From: Gnetum montanum
Taxonomy: Eukaryota; Streptophyta; Gnetopsida; Gnetales; Gnetaceae
Direction: 5' to 3'
Assembly: GCA_015680685.1 (NCBI GenBank)
Contig: MNCI01017662.1
Location: 42,818-106,817, forward strand
DNA: 64,000 nt
Made by a program: the position numbers and the translations under genes. Below are positions 24,450 through 36,019 of the stretch, in pieces (the first letter of the stretch is position 1; the number at the start of each line of letters is the position of its first letter). The notes beneath the pieces were generated by a model. It was not told where the DNA came from. It saw nothing but the letters and a program-made list of their open reading frames with translations, and did no database searches.

Positions 24450-25445
24450 TTGATACTGGATAACATAAAGCATTTAGAAGTATTCGAAGACAATGATCAA
24501 TTTCTTAGATTCTTAAAGAGTAAGCAAGAATTTAAAAATCAAACAATACCTAGGAAAATGTCAAAATTTAAGTCAAATTTCATTCCCAAAAAGATGATTG
24601 ATCATCAACATGAGTTTAGCAAAAATTTGTTTACTAGAAAAGATATACAAAATCTAGATAATCAAGCTTATGAAGCAGTGAATTTCATATCTACTAAGAT
24701 ACCAAAGATGTTACACATCATAAAGGAAAAAGATTTAATCTTCAAGAAAAATTTATTATTATTCTCAAAAAATAATTTGGAAAATTTTGCTTGGTCTTAT
24801 AAAAATCTTAAAGCTTTTAGACCAGATGTGATGACACATAAAATTCCTTTAATAGAAGGTCATAAGATGGTTAAACAAAAGTAAAGAAAATTCAATCCAT
24901 CATCCAACCATGGAAGATCAAAAAGTTATTGCAAGTCCAAATCATATATGTAGTATGATATTTGACATGGCTTGCTAATCGTTTTCTAGTAAGGAAGAAG
25001 AATGGTGATATTAGGCTTTGTGTGGATTTTAGAAATTTGAATTAAGCCTCTAAAAAAGATAAGTACCCACTCCCTAGAATTGGATAAAATGTTGATCAAA
25101 GTATTAGGATATCAAGTATACTCTTTTCTAGATGGATTTTTAGGCTATAATGAGATTATGGTAAATAAGGGTGATAGATATAAAAAAACATTTATCATCA
25201 AATGGAGGACATTTTCTTACAAAAGAATGCCATTTGCATTGTCAAGTACCAAGGCTACCTTTCAAAGAGCAATGGACTTAGCTTTTAAAGATTTGATAGG
25301 CAAATTCATTAGTATATTTGGATGATATTACTATCTATTTGAAAAGGAAAGAAGATCATATCAGTCATATTTAATAAGTTTTTGACAGATGTCATGAATA
25401 TGGTATTTACTAAATCATCAGAAATGTATCTTTGGGGTTAAGTCT
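24450..25445 (+). pseudogene. Reverse transcriptase of family F with upstream linker
   Basis: 24450-24884 is a 144-codon open linker containing FAWSYKNLKAFRPDVMTHKI, the FAW.Y.DM.G.D...H.L box just before gypsy RT. The RT follows in pieces: RKKNGDIRLCVDFRNLN (24995-25045), LFSRW then a frameshift, KRMPFALSSTKATFQRAMD (25220-25275), and LVYLDDITIYL (25305-25340) with an intact YLDD catalytic box. Two or three frameshifts and several stops break it. Confidence 0.8.
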
Positions 25446-25449
25446 GGAA

Positions 25450-25965
25450 GTTTGCTAGGTCATGTGATTTGTAAAGAAGGAATTACTATAGATAATGTGA
25501 GAGTCAAAGCAATACAAAATATCGAGCATTCAACAAATACAAAGTCTCTTAGATCTTTCTTTGGAAAAATAAATTTTGTCAAGAAATTTATCCTAGGATT
25601 CGCTAAAATTACTAAACCTTTGATGCATATGTTAAAGAAAGATTTCCTAGTAAAGAAAACACCAAAGTCCAAGAGAGCCTTAGTAGAGATTAAAAAGGCT
25701 ATTGAAAAAGCTCCCTACTTGGTAAAATCAAAATTAAAGGAACATTTTTGGTTATACACTTTTGATTTCAATGGTTCAATTGCTACTATTTTAACTCAAA
25801 AAGATAAAGGTCGAGATGAACCAATTAGATTTTTTGAATATCAATTGAAAGGTGCTGAACTAAATTATTCAGACTTAGAGAAATAGGCATTCACAATCAT
25901 TAAAGAACTTTAGCATTTCAAATATTACTTGGAAAGATCATTAGTTTATATTATGCTAATAGAGC
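25450..25965 (+). pseudogene. RT connection and Ty3-type RNase H of family F
   Basis: LGHVICKEGITID (25455-25495) and LRSFFGKINFVKKFI (25550-25595) are the standard RT thumb and connection motifs. FWLYTFDFNGSIATILTQ (25745-25800) and LNYSDLEK (25860-25885) are the RNase H motifs, with a TAG directly after. The segment continues to FKYYLERS. The RNase H would remove the RNA strand during reverse transcription. One of the longest open stretches of this element (144 codons). Confidence 0.8.
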
Positions 25966-26039
25966 TTATAGTAAAACAATTCTTGGCTCAAAATGAGATT
26001 GCATTAAAAAGAGGGAAGTGGATTACAAAACTTCAAGGT

Positions 26040-27240
26040 TTCAAGTTTTCATTGGAAATATGCAAAACTATTAAACGAATGAGATTAGCCAAGTTAATGG
26101 CAAGAGAAGACGAAATATCCATGTTAAGGACTTATGAAGGGAATTTGTATAATGAAATTCTAGAATTCCTTAACACGAGAAAGGTTCTAAATAATTTAAC
26201 TGCAAGTAAAAAAAGAGCTTTTTTCAAAAAGAAAAATAAATTTGTGGTTAAAGATGGAATTTTATATAGAAAGGATTTCAAAGGGATTTTGTTGGAATGT
26301 GTTCATAATGATCAAATCAATCCTATTTTAGAACAGTTCCATGATCATTCTAATTTAGTTTATGAGTCTTCTAAGTCCATCATGCAACATATACTCTGCT
26401 ATGGTTTTTATTGGACTAGTATGTATCAAGACATTAGTTCAATAATTCAAAGATGTTAGAAATGTCAAATTCATGGGCCAAAAATCAAAAACGCTAGAGA
26501 TCCCTTAATATCAATAATAGTGGATAGACCAACTGGTCTAAATAAAAAGCTCTAAGAAATGTAATTAAGTTCTTGGAAGATCAAATTCTAAGTCATTTTC
26601 ATCTACCTGAAGTGTTGGTATTTGATAATGGACCTGCTTTTCAATATGAAGAATTTATAACTTGGGCATCGAAGAAATCCATCTTCTATTTCCCTCTTCA
26701 AATTATTATCCTCAAGGAAATGGCTTAGCTAAATTTATAAATAAAAATCTTGTTTTCTATATTAAAAATTTTTTGGAAGGGAATCTAGAAAATTAGATTG
26801 ATTACTTGCAATCTACATTATGGACTAATCCTATTATATTTAAAAAGGCTATTGGGACATTAGCTTATAACTTGGTCTATGGTTTTCTTGCTAGAATTAT
26901 GAATAAGATTATAAGTTCAACCTTAGATTTTGTGTAAATGTATAGTGAAAAAACTGATAAGGATAGGAATTTCATGACCTTGCTTATCAAAAGAAAATTC
27001 AAAATGAATAGAGCTAAGAATAATTTATTGAAGAATGCTTCTCAAGTTAAAGGATAGTTCAATAGAAAGGCCTTCAAAAGAACTTTTAAAATTGGTGATC
27101 TTACATTGTTATGAAATATGAAAAAGCCAAATAAATTTTCAATAATATAGACTTGTCCATTTTAGATCAAGAAACAATTATCGGAAGACACACAAGTTAT
27201 CAACGTTAAGTGGGATGGAATTGCAGTTTCCATATAATAA
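26040..27240 (+). pseudogene. Integrase of family F
   Basis: The zinc-binding part is clear: FHDHSNL (26338-26358), ILCYGFYWTSMYQDI (26390-26435), then C.KC at 26455-26470, an H-x3-H...C-x2-C arrangement. The first catalytic Asp region is deleted between about 26500 and 26570. VFDNGPAFQYEEF (26618-26655) carries the second Asp. The third position reads YYPQGNGLAKFINKNL (26705-26750), with Lys where Glu is required. The reading ends near 27240 after FKIGDLTLL. Several frameshifts. Confidence 0.78.
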
Positions 27241-27244
27241 TTTA

Positions 27245-29234
27245 AGTTGTGGGTGGTTGACCAAAGTAATGTNACTTATATAAGAATAATGTCTAATCAT
27301 AATATGTGTATATATCATATACCTATGCATATATATGATATAATAAAATACATATATACGTAAGAGTGTTAGTTTAGATATTAGACTTAAAGTGTTAGTT
27401 AAAATATTAAATTTGCATTATCTTAAGTAATCATTAATTAAGACATGTTATAACTACACTTTAGTGTAAGTGCTAGTTTAGATAACCATGTAATGGAAAA
27501 CTAATTTAAGCAACCATATAGTGAAATTTGAATTAGCCAATCGTGTGATGATGAAAATTAAATAAGTTTCAGTTAAGTGGGAAGGTTGGTTATTGAAATG
27601 AGAGGGAATTTCAAATTTATCCTACACTATATAAAGAGATGTGAATTGCTTGAAAATAAAACATCCCTCAATTCAACACTTGAGTAAGAAAGGCAAGCAA
27701 AGTGTTTAAGTGAGAATTAGAAAGTGAGCTTAAGAGAGATGACAATAAGAAGGCCTTTTATTTCATATGTAATGGGATGCTACCCAGAGCATATCATGAG
27801 AGCCTTTTGTAAGGCAATTGCTTGTGGTGCGTCTACCAAAAGTCCTTTCTTACTTTGGCTTTCAAATGAGTTTAGTTTTCTCATAGGCGGCTACTCTATT
27901 CATTTCAATGTATGGGGCAACTTTCATCTATGTATAAAAGATATTAAGGAGAGTTCAATCAAAATGATTCTTGGGGAGAGGATTTCATGTCTCAAGACAC
28001 TAAAGCAAATGGGTATGAAGAGCCTCATAGATTAGTAGCCAAAGAGTTGGATGGCAAAGAGATAGATGTTGTTGTTGGAAACAATGGTAAAGTAGACATA
28101 GTTGAAGCTCCAACAAGGCAAGGTAAAAAAGAAGAGCATTCATCACTACTAAAATCAAATACGAGAGGGTTCACAATATGAGGATTTCTAAAAGAGTTAT
28201 CTTACCTATTCTCTTCCCACCTATCAAATAGTTTGTATAAGATTTTATTTGTATAGTTTCTAGTTTTTTTAGGGATGAGGTTTTTATTCCATTAAACCTT
28301 AAGTTTGATGGAAGTTTTCCTCAAAAAAACAATTTGGTTTTTTGTAAAATGTTTAATAAATTCCTACTTTGGTGATGTTTTAGTTGGTGTGTAATTGCAA
28401 ATGATCTTGGATATCCTAATTCTCTATGAAATTTGAGATGGAAGAAAGAAATGTTGGCACATTTAGGCCATTTAATGGAGAAAACTTCATTAGGAATTTT
28501 GTTAATTGTTTGGACCGAAGTAAAACTCAGTTTCATTTGCAAATGGTAAATTCCATGCTTGTGGAATTTGTAACATGGAATAGAAGACTTTTACCAATTT
28601 CATATGCAAAGTAAGGATTTAATGTTGGTAAGGATTTCTAGAAAATGTGATGAAGAATAATAATGTGGTTGACTGCTCAAAAAATTATGAGTACAAAATT
28701 CAATTTATGGGCTGTCCATGGATTTCCATTGTTCAAAACAGTGCACAATTATGTCATTTTGCAAAAAGAAAGAACTTAAAATAACTAAGATTGAATCCCA
28801 TGGATGGAGAGTAGAAGTTGTAGAAATTGAGAATTCATTGTTGAGTATACAAGGAGAGTTATAAATAATACGTTATGTGAGCAGAGACTTTGGGAAAAGA
28901 AACATAAAGTAACAAACAAAAAGTGCACAAAATAAAAAACAACCGAACTAGAAAGAAGAGGCACACAAAAATTATCAGACATAAAAATTAAGATAAGGAG
29001 AAGACTACAAATAAGGTTTTTCATTCATCTCAATATGCCAAAGAAAAAAATGAAATGAATCAAATGTTCCATAATCCAAAGGAAAGAGGGGGTTGGTATT
29101 CTAAAATTTGCACTAAATCAGGATCTCAACCTTGTCCATTTGCATCTGCTTGAGCAATTGCAAAACCTTAAAAGAAATAAAACCTTGAGAAATGGCATGG
29201 AATTATATATATAAACACATATAAAAATTATATA
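27245..29234. other. Unresolved stretch before the last F LTR
   Basis: An N at 27273 marks an assembly join. The section TGTTAGTTTAGATATTAGAC (27367) onward, with a TATA box CACTATATAAAG near 27630, looks like a copia-style LTR but has no confirmed end. Two open stretches on plus (27724-28035 and 27987-28181) are not recognised; they overlap in different frames and may be one broken protein. 28200-29234 is AT-rich. One 62-codon open stretch (28426-28614) contains GTFRPFNGENF but cannot be assigned. Confidence 0.3.
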
Positions 29235-30253
29235 TATTATTATGGTGAACACGAAGTTATAATATAAAAAAAGGGTAATACATGTGTACATGGGAAGATT
29301 ATGATTTAGAAAGGTGAGATCTATAAACATTTTTTTTATAAAATTTCCCATATAGGTTGTATAGAAGCACAACTAAATCTCCTAGATGTTTGCATTTGAC
29401 ATGACACTTGTAAAACTATGGTAAAAATTTATCATAACTTCCTATGGAAGGTATAACTTCTTATGGATGTTATGAATTAAGTCCCTAGATATTTGTGGCT
29501 TACCTTAATATTTTATGATGGTTGTAACTACCCAAAGCCTCTATAAAAAGGCTTGAAGGGTAGAGATAAAAGAGAGAAAGGATTTTGGAAGAAGCAACTT
29601 TGAAGAATTGTTGGAGATTTCTTGTAAAGCATGGATTGCTAACGGCATCAACTCAGCTGCTTTATTTTAATCTCGTGAGTTCATTTCTTTCTATTTTGTT
29701 TTAGTTACTTAGTTAATGGTTTAGATAATATCATGCTTGGCATTTAAGTTTGGGATTTTTCTAGGTTCCCTTTATAGCTCTATTTTTGTGCAATATTAGA
29801 CTTCTATTAGGTTTTCCATATAAGAGTTTATGTTGTATTAGAAAAGCATCTTTAGTAATTTAATAGTAATGTCTTATGAAAATTTCTTGTTTGAGTTTAG
29901 GAAATCTAGAAAGTCTTTGATACTTTGAGATGATTGACATAGCTTTTTTATTTTTAAAGTTTATTGGCTTAATATTGCAAACTAGAAATTGTCAAATTTT
30001 TCTAGAAATTCTATTGTTTGTAATTTTTGACCAATTTTAACTAGCCAAATAGAAGCTTGTACTTTGTCATTTACAAAGAGTTTTGGTAGTTAACTAATAG
30101 TGTCTTTTATGAAATTTCTTGTTGAGCTCAGAGGGTTTATAAGATTTGTAATAGATTGAATCAGAATAGCTTTATTGTGAAGTATTTCTTCATGTCAATT
30201 TATTTTGCTTAAATGTTTGAAATACCACACAAATATGATTTCTTTTCTTTTCA
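29235..30253 (+). repeat. LTR 3 of family F, truncated at its 3' end
   Basis: Follows LTR 1 (17213-18350) base by base with few differences, including the TATA box (CTCTATAAAAAGGCTT near 29539), and stops about 100 bp before the expected end. Athila-like gag of copy C begins at 30254. LTR 1 and LTR 3 are much closer to each other than either is to the middle LTR. Confidence 0.75.
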
Positions 30254-31873
30254 GAAATAGATTTTTGTATTAGCAAGATTTTTTGCTGAACCACTTCATC
30301 AAGTGATTCCCCCTTCTCATTGTCACAAAACTAGACCTCCCTTTTGCGAATGGAAGGGTCTTGGTTGTACTCCTATGCACTTTCCCTTTTCCTTATATCA
30401 CCCTTTTCTTTAGCCACTTGCTCAATTAGCCTTTGAATTTGATGGACCTTTAGCTCTGAAAGCCTCCCTTGGGCATAGACCCCAAGAGTTATCAACATTT
30501 CTATTTAGAGCCCATGTATGATATGGCATGGCTAATCCCTTTGACAATAGCCGTGGCCTAGGCATTGATGTAACAAAGATTACTACCTATGAATGGCCAC
30601 ATCCAAGGATTCATATGTGCCTTTCTTCCAACCTTAGATCTATCATCTTAAGTTAGACACTTGGGAATACATCTGATACTTGTCATTGAAGAATTCAAAC
30701 ATCATACTCAATCATTAGATTGATTTTGGTTCTAAGGATCAATACCAACTTTTAACCTTCTTGATGGATGTCCTAGGATACAACTTTAATTCTTGTCATT
30801 CATTTTCCACATTCTGTAAGGCACATGCATCATGAAAGACTTGGAGATGATTTTGTGGATTAGAATTGTATTCCCCTTTGAATTTAAGAATATTGTTCAT
30901 GTTCAACCATTTGATTTGATTGTTCTTCATGTGCCTTGTTGAAATTTTTACAGCCTCCACAATGTTTAGCATGTTTTTGGTGGCAAGAAGAGGCTCATCA
31001 TAGTCATGGACCCTATGATGGCTATGATGTCTATGATGTCCTTTGCTATCCCTTCTTTCTCTATGATGGCCTTTCCTTGATTTGCCATACCCTTAGTCTC
31101 TACTGCTCCAGTGGGATTTGCGATCATCTTTTTCCCACTGATAACCTTCATCATAGTCTCTTCCTTTATGACTTTGATTGAAGTTAGAGGAGGAAGATGA
31201 TGAGGAAGATGAAGGTGAAGAAGGAGGAGAGCCAGCACTAGCATAGTTCCTACTACTTCCTCTTCTTTAATTCCAACAACGATCATCATGTTTTTCATTA
31301 TCATGGTGCTTATCATTATTGCTCCCTTAACTTCCTTCCTTTAAGACCCCATGGTCATGGAAACCATTCTTCCTAAAACTAGGGTTGTTTATAATTAACT
31401 GTAAATGCTAGTTAAGGGTCCGTTAGTTGAAGGGAAGGGGAGGAGAGTTACTGTATTGAGAATCCCTTGAGAAGGGATCCTCCCCTTTCTTTTGGCCCAA
31501 CAAGAACAAGGGGTTTGTGAACCACATGTCTTTTGATACCTCATAGTGAGCTTCCATATACTAATCTTTCTCAGTAGTTATGATCTTGCACAACATACTT
31601 AGCATTGAGCCCTGTGATGCCCAATCTCATGAGATTATGAAGTAGCATCATAGAGATTGATCAATCAAAAGGCAACATGATATTGCTCTTCATGTCCCTC
31701 CACCAAATTTGTTCATCCTAATGTAGGATGAAGGTGAATTCTGGAATATACTAATTTGGATGAGTATAGACAACTTTGCATTGTTGGGGCATAGGTGGTT
31801 TCGAGCCTTCTTGCCTTTGATTGAAGTTGTTTTCAAACAAGGGAAAAGAATCTTTCCTACGAGAAGAAGCCAT
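30254..31873 (-). pseudogene. Gag of Athila-like copy C
   Basis: The start is the minus-strand ATG at 31873 (MASSRRKDS). The following VVYTHPN..IPEFTFILH is shared with copy A (VVYTHHNEYIPNFTFVLH) and D. A Ser-rich linker lies at 31250-31150. The capsid-like core at 30700-30430 aligns with copies A, B and D. The zinc knuckle part would lie beyond 30254 and is lost. The reading is broken by many stops. Confidence 0.7.
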
Positions 31874-32004
31874 GTTAATTCTTTGAAAAAAATGTGCTTT
31901 TCTCATTATTATTTTTCTCAATGATTTCAACTTTAAGGTTTGTTACAATTTTATTGAATAATTTCACTAACTTGCTAGGTAGCACATGTAGTAGCTAACT
32001 AAAG

Positions 32005-32022
32005 TCCTCGGTAATGGTGCCA
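32005..32022 (-). promoter_or_regulatory. Primer binding site (tRNA-Asp type), copy C
   Basis: The minus strand reads TGGCACCATTACCGAGGA. It differs from TGGCGCCGTTGCCGGGGA at four positions, all G to A. Confidence 0.8.
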
Positions 32023-32023
32023 A

Positions 32024-32879
32024 TGATGAGCAGCGAGCAGTCCCTATGCCAAACCATACAAATCACTAGCATTCACTAAGAAATCTAGTTTAATTCTATA
32101 GACTTTAGTCCTTTAAGTACACCTCATCTAGGTAGTGAATCTTAAACATGTGATCATTGTCTTCCTAGTTCCACTTGTAGATACAATGGTATGGTTAAGT
32201 CTAACTAAGGTAAATGATTTGTATAATTTTTATATTTTTATCTATTTTGCCTTAGTGTGAAAATAAAGTAATTAAATGTGAATTAATCTAGTAACTAATT
32301 AATGCCTTAGACTAATCCTAACATAAGCATCTATTTCCATTTTCCATACACATCCTAAACACATTGCAACACTACTGGGTTATCAACCGTAAGCACTATT
32401 GGGATTAGCAAGTGTTACGTATGCTCGAGATGGTTGTAGTTATGTGCATTAATTATACATATTTAATTACTTAATTAAATGCATGAAAGTAAATTGCATA
32501 ACAGTAAAGTTCATTAAAGTAAATATTATGCTAATTCCAAGTAATGCAAGGTTTATCAAGAAGCTCATCTTTACTATTGTTCATACCGAAGTATCCAGGA
32601 ACATCAGTGGTCGAATAAATATCCATACACTTTTCAACTCCTATTGTGGGCACTTAGAAAATATTGTAACTCTAAAAAGAATAAACTAAAAGAGCTTTGT
32701 TACACTAATAATTAACAAATGCCTTAAATGAAGTAGGTGCAAACACTTATATAGGTAAGGCCAAACACTCTATTACCATGTATGCATCAATGCATCAAAT
32801 CATGCATTGATGAGTACATGTTGATGGGTATGCATCGATGGGATCATGTTGACGTAGTCCAACCAATGATGAATCATCA
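32024..32879 (-). repeat. LTR of Athila-like copy C
   Basis: 856 bp, with TGATGA at its start and TCATCA at its end on the minus strand. The TATA box CTATATAAG is near 32750 on minus. It shares U5 words with the other Athila-like LTRs, including two nearby copies of a TTGRTAAYCCMRTAG-like word (32360-32410). U3 contains ATGCATYGATG repeats at 32780-32850. Confidence 0.8.
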
Positions 32880-32921
32880 ATCCTTATTTTTAAATTTCTT
32901 CTTTAATTTCATGCAAAGATT

Positions 32922-33225
32922 TTAAAAAGATAAAAGTTCATTGCACGAAAGGTCATACCTTTCTTCATCAATCTTCATTATTTGATCCTCATCATCAAAT
33001 ATGCTAGCATCATCATCTATGAGAGGCATGTAGATGAGTTGTGAATCTTTTAAAGTGTCATCTACCTCTTTCTTGATTAGGTCTCCATCATCCCAACTAG
33101 TGTAGATATTACTTCTTCTTCTTTCTTCACTATACTCTTTCCCTTTTAACTTGTAAGCATTAGGGCACTCAAAGGCCATATGTCCTCTTCTACCACATAT
33201 CTAGAATTCCATAGAAAAGGTATCA
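32922..33225 (-). pseudogene. Gag fragment with a zinc knuckle from another LTR element
   Basis: The minus strand reads ICGRRGHMAFECPN (33215-33170), a CX2CX4HX4C knuckle whose first Cys position is changed. It is followed by a charged, acidic tail (SWDDGD, DDDASIFDDEDQ) as seen between Gag and protease in many plant gypsy elements. 85 codons are open. It is not related to the CX3H knuckle of the Athila-like copies. No flanking pol was found. Confidence 0.55.
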
Positions 33226-33229
33226 AATT

Positions 33230-33577
33230 TTGAAAGTTTAGATTTCTTACATCTACTCTTACTTTTTTCTACCCAAAATGTTATTGATGAGTTGAGTGTG
33301 TCCATCCAAGATGAATGCCCAAACTAAGAATCTTACATATTTAAAGAACTCTTACATTTGAGTCTCCCAGCACATAAAGGTATTCCCATTAAACATTGAT
33401 GACTTGATATATGATCCGTCTTCCAGCATTCACTCCTAAGTTTTTACACTCAAAATTGGGAGTACTAGGCTTCAATACCACTTAAGGATCAAGAACTTAG
33501 AAAGGAGGTTGAAAAGTTCCCCAATTAAAACAAGTTGTCACCACCAAGTTAAACATAAAAATTTAGGTGGTTCCTCA
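33230..33577. other. Short unassigned interval
   Basis: No recognisable coding or repeat feature between the gag fragment and the solo LTR. Confidence 0.3.
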
Positions 33578-33582
33578 ACTAG

Positions 33583-34558
33583 TGATGAGTCATGGTCTGT
33601 CAAGCCCAGTTATCAGAGCCTAGTTATTGGACCCCTGTTATCAGAGCCCAGTTATTGGAGCCTTGGTTTGATAGGCCCCGATATCAGATCCCCTATATTG
33701 GACCCCCGATATCGGGGCTACGTTAACTAGGCCGCGTATACGGGGCCCCGTTGATGCATCCCTCCATGCATCAACATGGCCCTATTTACGCAGAGCCTGT
33801 TTTAGCCTATAAATAAGTGGCCCTCCACCACACTTAGGTATCTTTCTAGTAGTTGTAGCGAAGCCCTTGTAGTTTGTTTCTGTAGGAGTTAGACTATTTT
33901 CCCAAGTGCATGTCCACAGTGTGATGCTTGTAATTGTATGGCACCTTTATTCGAGTGTGATGTACTTGGATGTGCACATGATCGGAAATAAAGATCAAGA
34001 TTACTTCATCATTGCAGCATTCACTTAGTTTAATTATTTAATTTTTATTGTTAATTGTTATTATTATTTATTATTTTCTTAGTTAATGTTTCTTTATCAT
34101 CATTTACTATTCATGTTGTTAACTGCAAAATAAGTACTACTTAATCATGAGCATTTAAGTGTGACTACTTGGTAACCCAGTAGCGTACCTAGGATCTACA
34201 CTTGGTAATCCCAGTTGTAGTCATGTACGAGGTCCAAGATGTGTATGGATGATTAAGGAAAAGATGCTCATCACACTTAGGCTAGCTTAGACTTCATTTC
34301 CTATTGCTTATTAGTTTAATCAAGATTATTTTCCATTGTCTCTAGGAGTAGCACTAGTTTAGGATCACATCATACGCCTCACTCTAGACTAAACCATACG
34401 TGACAAAGTAAATACTAGTCTAGGTGGGAAGACAGTGAACTACAATCAACGTGTAACTATCTAGATACCACAACTAGCCTATCCACAGAGTTTGACTGGA
34501 TCGTGCATGAACGCTCATATTCGTATGGTTGAGTGTAGGGGTACCTCACCACTCATCA
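33583..34558 (+). mobile_element. Solo LTR of the Athila-like family
   Basis: 976 bp from TGATGAG to CTCATCA, a perfect 7-bp terminal inverted repeat. Flanks ACTAG (33578-33582) and ACTGG (34559-34563) form a 5-bp target duplication with one mismatch. The TATA box TATAAATA is at 33808-33815. U3 has a string of TTATCAGAGCC / GATATCGG type repeats (33605-33720). It is the only full-length, gap-free LTR of this family here, and it lies opposite to all other Athila-like copies. It arose by recombination between the two LTRs of an element. Confidence 0.85.
33808..33815 (+). promoter_or_regulatory. TATA box of the solo LTR
   Basis: CCTATAAATAAG about 225 bases into the LTR, at the expected U3/R position. 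The matching box in LTR C is near 32750 on minus. Confidence 0.65.
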
Positions 34559-34618
34559 ACTGGGTAGTCCACACTCGAAGGGTAGATTCCTTGCACACCT
34601 CTAGACTTTGTTTCTTCC

Positions 34619-34923
34619 AAAATGTGATTTAGAAGACATCACAACCTTTAGAAGATTTGATTTTTGCTATTGAGAGTTTTGTCATTGTGAAATCTCTCAA
34701 CCCTTCAAGATCCTAACAAGTTGAAAATATGGTTTGAAGGGCACCACATCCTATACAGGCTCTGAGCTTTAGAGTGTTTTATTGCTATGAAATCACTCAA
34801 TCCCACAAGGTCCTAACAAGCTTAAAATGTGATTTCAAAGATCCCAAAACCTTTACAAATTTGAGCTCCACTCTAGAGTGTTTTGATGTTGAAAAACTAC
34901 TCAACTCCACAAGGCTCAAACAA
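34619..34923. repeat. Three imperfect tandem repeats of about 100 bp
   Basis: Units at 34619-34723, 34724-34823 and 34824-34923. Each begins AAAATRTGRTTT, has a GAGYTTTAGAGTGTTTT-like middle and ends near CAAGRTCCTAACAAG. The last unit is the most diverged at its end. No open reading frame spans them. Confidence 0.75.
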
Positions 34924-35009
34924 TAGTAGGTTATTAATATCCTAGAGGACAACAATGGTGTGAGGATGAATAAACAACAACAACACAAGTGAAACACCAT
35001 TAATTTTAG

Positions 35010-35385
35010 CTTAATACTTTAAATGGAAATTTATTTCTCTACAATTCAAGGATGGAAGCCCAATTGCAGAGGGCAGTAACAGGCACCACAAAAAGACATA
35101 TTGACGAACAAGTTGTGGGGCTTCAGTGCAAGAGCAAGGAGGGGCACTGGGTGGATGTGCAACCGCTGAAGCAATCTGCAGACGCTGATCCAACCAGCTC
35201 CTTCTCTCCTTGATACTGAGGCTGATGCTATTGAGGCTTACCCTCCCTACGTGCCTGCCACTCCTGCATTGCCTGCCGTACGGTCTCCAGCAGTAGCTCC
35301 ATGATCGTCACCTCCTGCACCACCGTCGTCGCTCTGGTTGGGCATGTAAGGATCGTACCCGATGGTGCTCTGCCAGATGCCGTGG
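35010..35385 (-). other. Possible gag start of a further gypsy element, with primer-like site
   Basis: On the minus strand TCTGGCAGAGCACCATCGG (about 35380-35362) resembles a shortened initiator-Met primer site, and a short reading MELLLETVRQAMQEWQARR (about 35300-35245) follows, in the style of a chromovirus Gag start. It ends at a TAG after another few codons. Weak evidence. Confidence 0.3.
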
Positions 35386-36015
35386 GTCTACAGTGCCATG
35401 CTACTTTGCACGTGGTTGCTGCATCACTGTTCCTCCATCCCCCACCGTGTCGCTGTTCCGCCGTCCACCGTGCTGCTGTTTCTGCCGCCGCCGAGTTGCT
35501 GATTTTGTTGCTGCCGTCGTTGTTTTTGCGCAGCCGCTGCTGCATCGCCATCTTCTACCTTGCCGCATGGCTGTCTCTTCTCCTGCCACATCATCGCTGT
35601 CTATGCTCCCTCCACGTTGTTCCTCCTGTGCCTGCCGCATCGCCACTCCTCCTGTGCTTGTCGCGTCTCTGTCTCCCGCTGTCGCCGCCCCTTTGTTGCG
35701 CCTGCCACTGCTGCGTCATCCTTGCTGACGCTGTTTTCTCTCTGCTACCACTGCTGTGCCTGCCATCAATGTCCTCTGCCGACTGCCATGCACCTCCTGC
35801 ACAAAACGCTGCTGCTCCCGCCGCCGTGCTTGCCACCTTGCTCCCACCGCCGACTGCTGCGCTGCTGTGTTGCTGCCGCGATGCTGCGTTGCTGCCCTGC
35901 ACTGGTTTTCATGGCCGTTGTTTTTCTCCCACTGCCATATCGCTGATGCCTCTTGTTTGCCTACGCTGCCGCTGCTGCATCGCTGCACCACTAGGCATCA
36001 CTGGCTACTGCCTCC
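35230..36015. repeat. GC-rich CTG/GCC low-complexity block
   Basis: About 0.8 kb of degenerate CTGC, GCCG and CTGCTG words, far more GC-rich than anything around it. Long open frames exist on both strands (241 codons on plus at 35301-36026), but they overlap in several frames and have Cys/Ala/Leu-rich or Gln/Arg/Ala-rich composition, as expected from low complexity. It could be the Gln/Ala-rich part of a Gag or the 5' leader of an element on minus. Confidence 0.6.
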
Positions 36016-36019
36016 CCGA

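Larger units (their letters stand above)
30254..32879 (-). mobile_element. Athila-like copy C (LTR plus gag only)
   Basis: Minus-strand LTR, primer site and gag. It is cut off inside gag at 30254, where it meets the F-family LTR 3. The outer LTR end TGATGATTCATC at 32879 is intact and gives a clean insertion border. Confidence 0.72.

Noticed and set aside
28785-29372. Leu/Phe/Ile-rich open frames on minus
   Set aside because: Expected from AT-rich DNA; no motif, and they run into LTR sequence.
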